From JBAXTZ01 sp037129925 (GTDB lineage: Bacteria > Bacillota > Negativicutes > JBAXTZ01): a stretch of DNA of 6,052 nucleotides. Each line of letters begins with the position of its first letter. Position 1 is the stretch's first letter. Position numbers and translations under genes: made by a program. The DNA is taken from assembly GCA_037129925.1 (NCBI GenBank), contig JBAXTZ010000091.1, forward strand, positions 1 through 6,052, in the 5' to 3' direction. The notes under the pieces are model-generated. The model did not search any database. It was given only the letters and a program-made list of their open reading frames with translations, and was not told the DNA's origin. Below are positions 5,407-6,052 of this stretch, piece by piece.

Positions 5407-5441
5407 ATGCCCGGGTTTAAATCCGCGCTGTTTCGCCAATA

Positions 5442-5453
5442 TCTATCAATAGA
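5442..5453. repeat. 12-bp palindrome in the DUF1659 upstream region
   Basis: TCTAT-CA-ATAGA lies between the terminator and the DUF1659-like gene, about 50 bp before its ATG. No convincing sigma-70 promoter is visible here. It could mark an operator, or a promoter read by the sigma factor encoded just upstream. Confidence 0.35.
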
Positions 5454-5500
5454 GACAAAAAATCTCCGCCAACCAAAATCTAATGGAAGGAGCAAAAATC

Positions 5501-5722
5501 ATGGCCGCAATGGAAATCCCTCAAGCCAAGTCTTTGGTCTGCGTCACCTCGTACACCAATGACAAAGGCAAAGTCGTTCACCGCAACAGCACGTTTTCTA
5601 ACGTAAAAATCGATGCGCCGGTGCAAAACCTGTTGGACGCTGGCAGCGCGATCTTCAACTTGAAAAACGAAGCGCTGTACGAACTGACTACCGTCCTCGA
5701 AAACAAAATCGTCAACGCGTAA
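5501..5722 (+). CDS. Small DUF1659-like protein
   Basis: A 73-residue protein resembling the DUF1659 family, whose function is unknown. Supporting features are an N-terminal beta strand (SLVCVTSYTNDKGKVVHRN, as in V-x-DENGNPV), the motif TFSNVKIDAPVQNLLDAGSAI, and a C-terminal Tyr-Glu-Leu-containing strand; family members are usually 70-75 residues. The ATG at 5501 is chosen because GAAGGAG (5486-5492) lies 8 nt upstream; an in-frame ATG at 5483 would begin translation inside that ribosome binding site. No signal peptide or membrane segment is present. In Bacillota this family is typically found directly before a DUF2922 gene, as here. The match is from memory of the family. Confidence 0.82.
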   Translation: MAAMEIPQAKSLVCVTSYTNDKGKVVHRNSTFSNVKIDAPVQNLLDAGSAIFNLKNEALYELTTVLENKIVNA

Positions 5723-5724
5723 CG

Positions 5725-5815
5725 AAAGCTGAAAGCTGAAAGCAAAAAGCTGAAATTAATACCGCCGAAAATTACCTTCCCGAATTTCAGCTTTCAGCTT
5801 TTATAACTCAGCTTT
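5725..5815. repeat. AAAGCTG / CAGCTTT inverted-repeat array between the two small genes
   Basis: AAAGCTGAAAGCTGAAA (5725-5741) is exactly complementary to 5785-5801 (17 bp, 43-nt loop). A third left copy (AAAGCTGAAATT, 5746-5757) pairs perfectly instead with 5783-5794, and a third right copy of CAGCTTT is at 5809-5815. Three left and three right units therefore allow several mutually exclusive hairpins. The stem ends in only four T, so termination would be partial. It may attenuate transcription, set the relative levels of the two genes, or protect mRNA ends. Confidence 0.8.
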
Positions 5816-5841
5816 ATCGAATACTAAAAAAGGAGGAACCC

Positions 5842-6052
5842 ATGTCTACTCAACTCAACATGAACTTCAAAGACGCTGCCGGTGCTGACTACAAAGTCGC
5901 TATCAGCCAGCCGAAACCCGGCCTTGACGCTGCAACGATCCGCACCAACGCCCAGGCAATTGTCACCGCCAACATCTTTGCCAATAAAGGCAGCAATCTT
6001 GCCAGCTACGCCGGAGCCCAATTGGTCGAAACGACTAAAACCGATTTCGCGT
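5842..6052 (+). CDS. DUF2922-like protein (3' end cut by the window)
   Basis: Seventy codons are visible before the window ends. The sequence fits DUF2922: an N-terminal LNMNFKDAAGADYKVAISQPK strand pair, a helix-forming TIRTNAQAIVTANIFA, and a final strand with GAQLVETTKTDF, the conserved (V/L)-x-(D/E)-T-T-x-T-x-F ending of the family. Members are about 70-75 residues, so only a few residues are probably missing. AGGAGG (5831-5836) lies 5 nt before the ATG, a strong initiation site. Function is unknown; the pairing with DUF1659 and a small sigma factor is recurrent in Bacillota. The intervening hairpin array may allow separate expression of this gene. Confidence 0.88.
   Translation, partial: MSTQLNMNFKDAAGADYKVAISQPKPGLDAATIRTNAQAIVTANIFANKGSNLASYAGAQLVETTKTDFA

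Noticed and set aside
5483..5500. Upstream ATG of the DUF1659-like gene
   Set aside because: Initiating there would place the GAAGGAG ribosome binding site inside the coding sequence; the ATG at 5501 is correctly spaced from it.
5824..6021. Minus-strand ORF opposite the DUF2922-like gene
   Set aside because: Antisense to a gene with a strong ribosome binding site and recognisable family motifs; Gly/Val-rich shadow composition.
1..6052. CRISPR array, tRNA or rRNA gene
   Set aside because: No regularly spaced direct repeats with unique spacers and no tRNA-like cloverleaf or rRNA sequence were found; the repeats at 4649-4780 and 5725-5815 are too short and irregular for CRISPR.

Overview
The window looks like a Gram-positive-type (Bacillota) chromosome carrying an integrated mobile element. 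Evidence: strong AGGAGG-type ribosome binding sites, and a right-hand cluster of a short sigma-70-like factor followed by small DUF1659-like and DUF2922-like proteins, a grouping known mainly from Bacilli, Clostridia and Negativicutes. The moderately high GC content and CCG/CGC-rich codon use would fit Negativicutes. That is an inference, not an identification.

Left and centre (about 260-3909, minus strand): a tightly packed leftward operon reads, in order of transcription, an XRE-family repressor, a tyrosine recombinase, a RhuM-type protein with a Fic/Doc-like C-terminus, and an unrecognised 395-residue helical protein. The first three genes overlap one another. Positions 1-259 hold no confident gene, only an 11-bp tandem repeat and a possible broken small ORF.

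Switch and replication module (3910-4870): a divergent control region holds a consensus sigma-70 promoter (TTGAAA-17-TATAAT) whose -10 box lies inside a dyad. It drives a 67-residue excisionase-like protein and a 115-residue winged-helix protein, closed by a terminator. Next comes a non-coding stretch of about 260 bp that resembles a replication origin: a same-strand cluster of DnaA-box-like 9-mers, helically phased GGTAAA repeats with a 17-bp palindrome, a 9-bp dyad and a segment of roughly 80% AT.

Right side (4870-6052, plus strand): a 163-codon sigma-70-like gene has an excellent ribosome binding site but no ATG, GTG or TTG in frame near its start; AUC is the best-placed initiation codon. 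It ends at a strong GNRA-loop terminator. A 73-residue DUF1659-like gene and a DUF2922-like gene (cut by the window edge) follow, separated by a large inverted-repeat array.

The simplest reading is an integrative element (repressor, integrase, excisionase, initiator, origin-like DNA, with RhuM and the 395-residue protein as cargo) lying next to, or inserted upstream of, a host sigma/DUF1659/DUF2922 locus. The element's right boundary cannot be fixed from sequence alone. The most notable points are the origin-like region and the sigma factor's non-canonical start.
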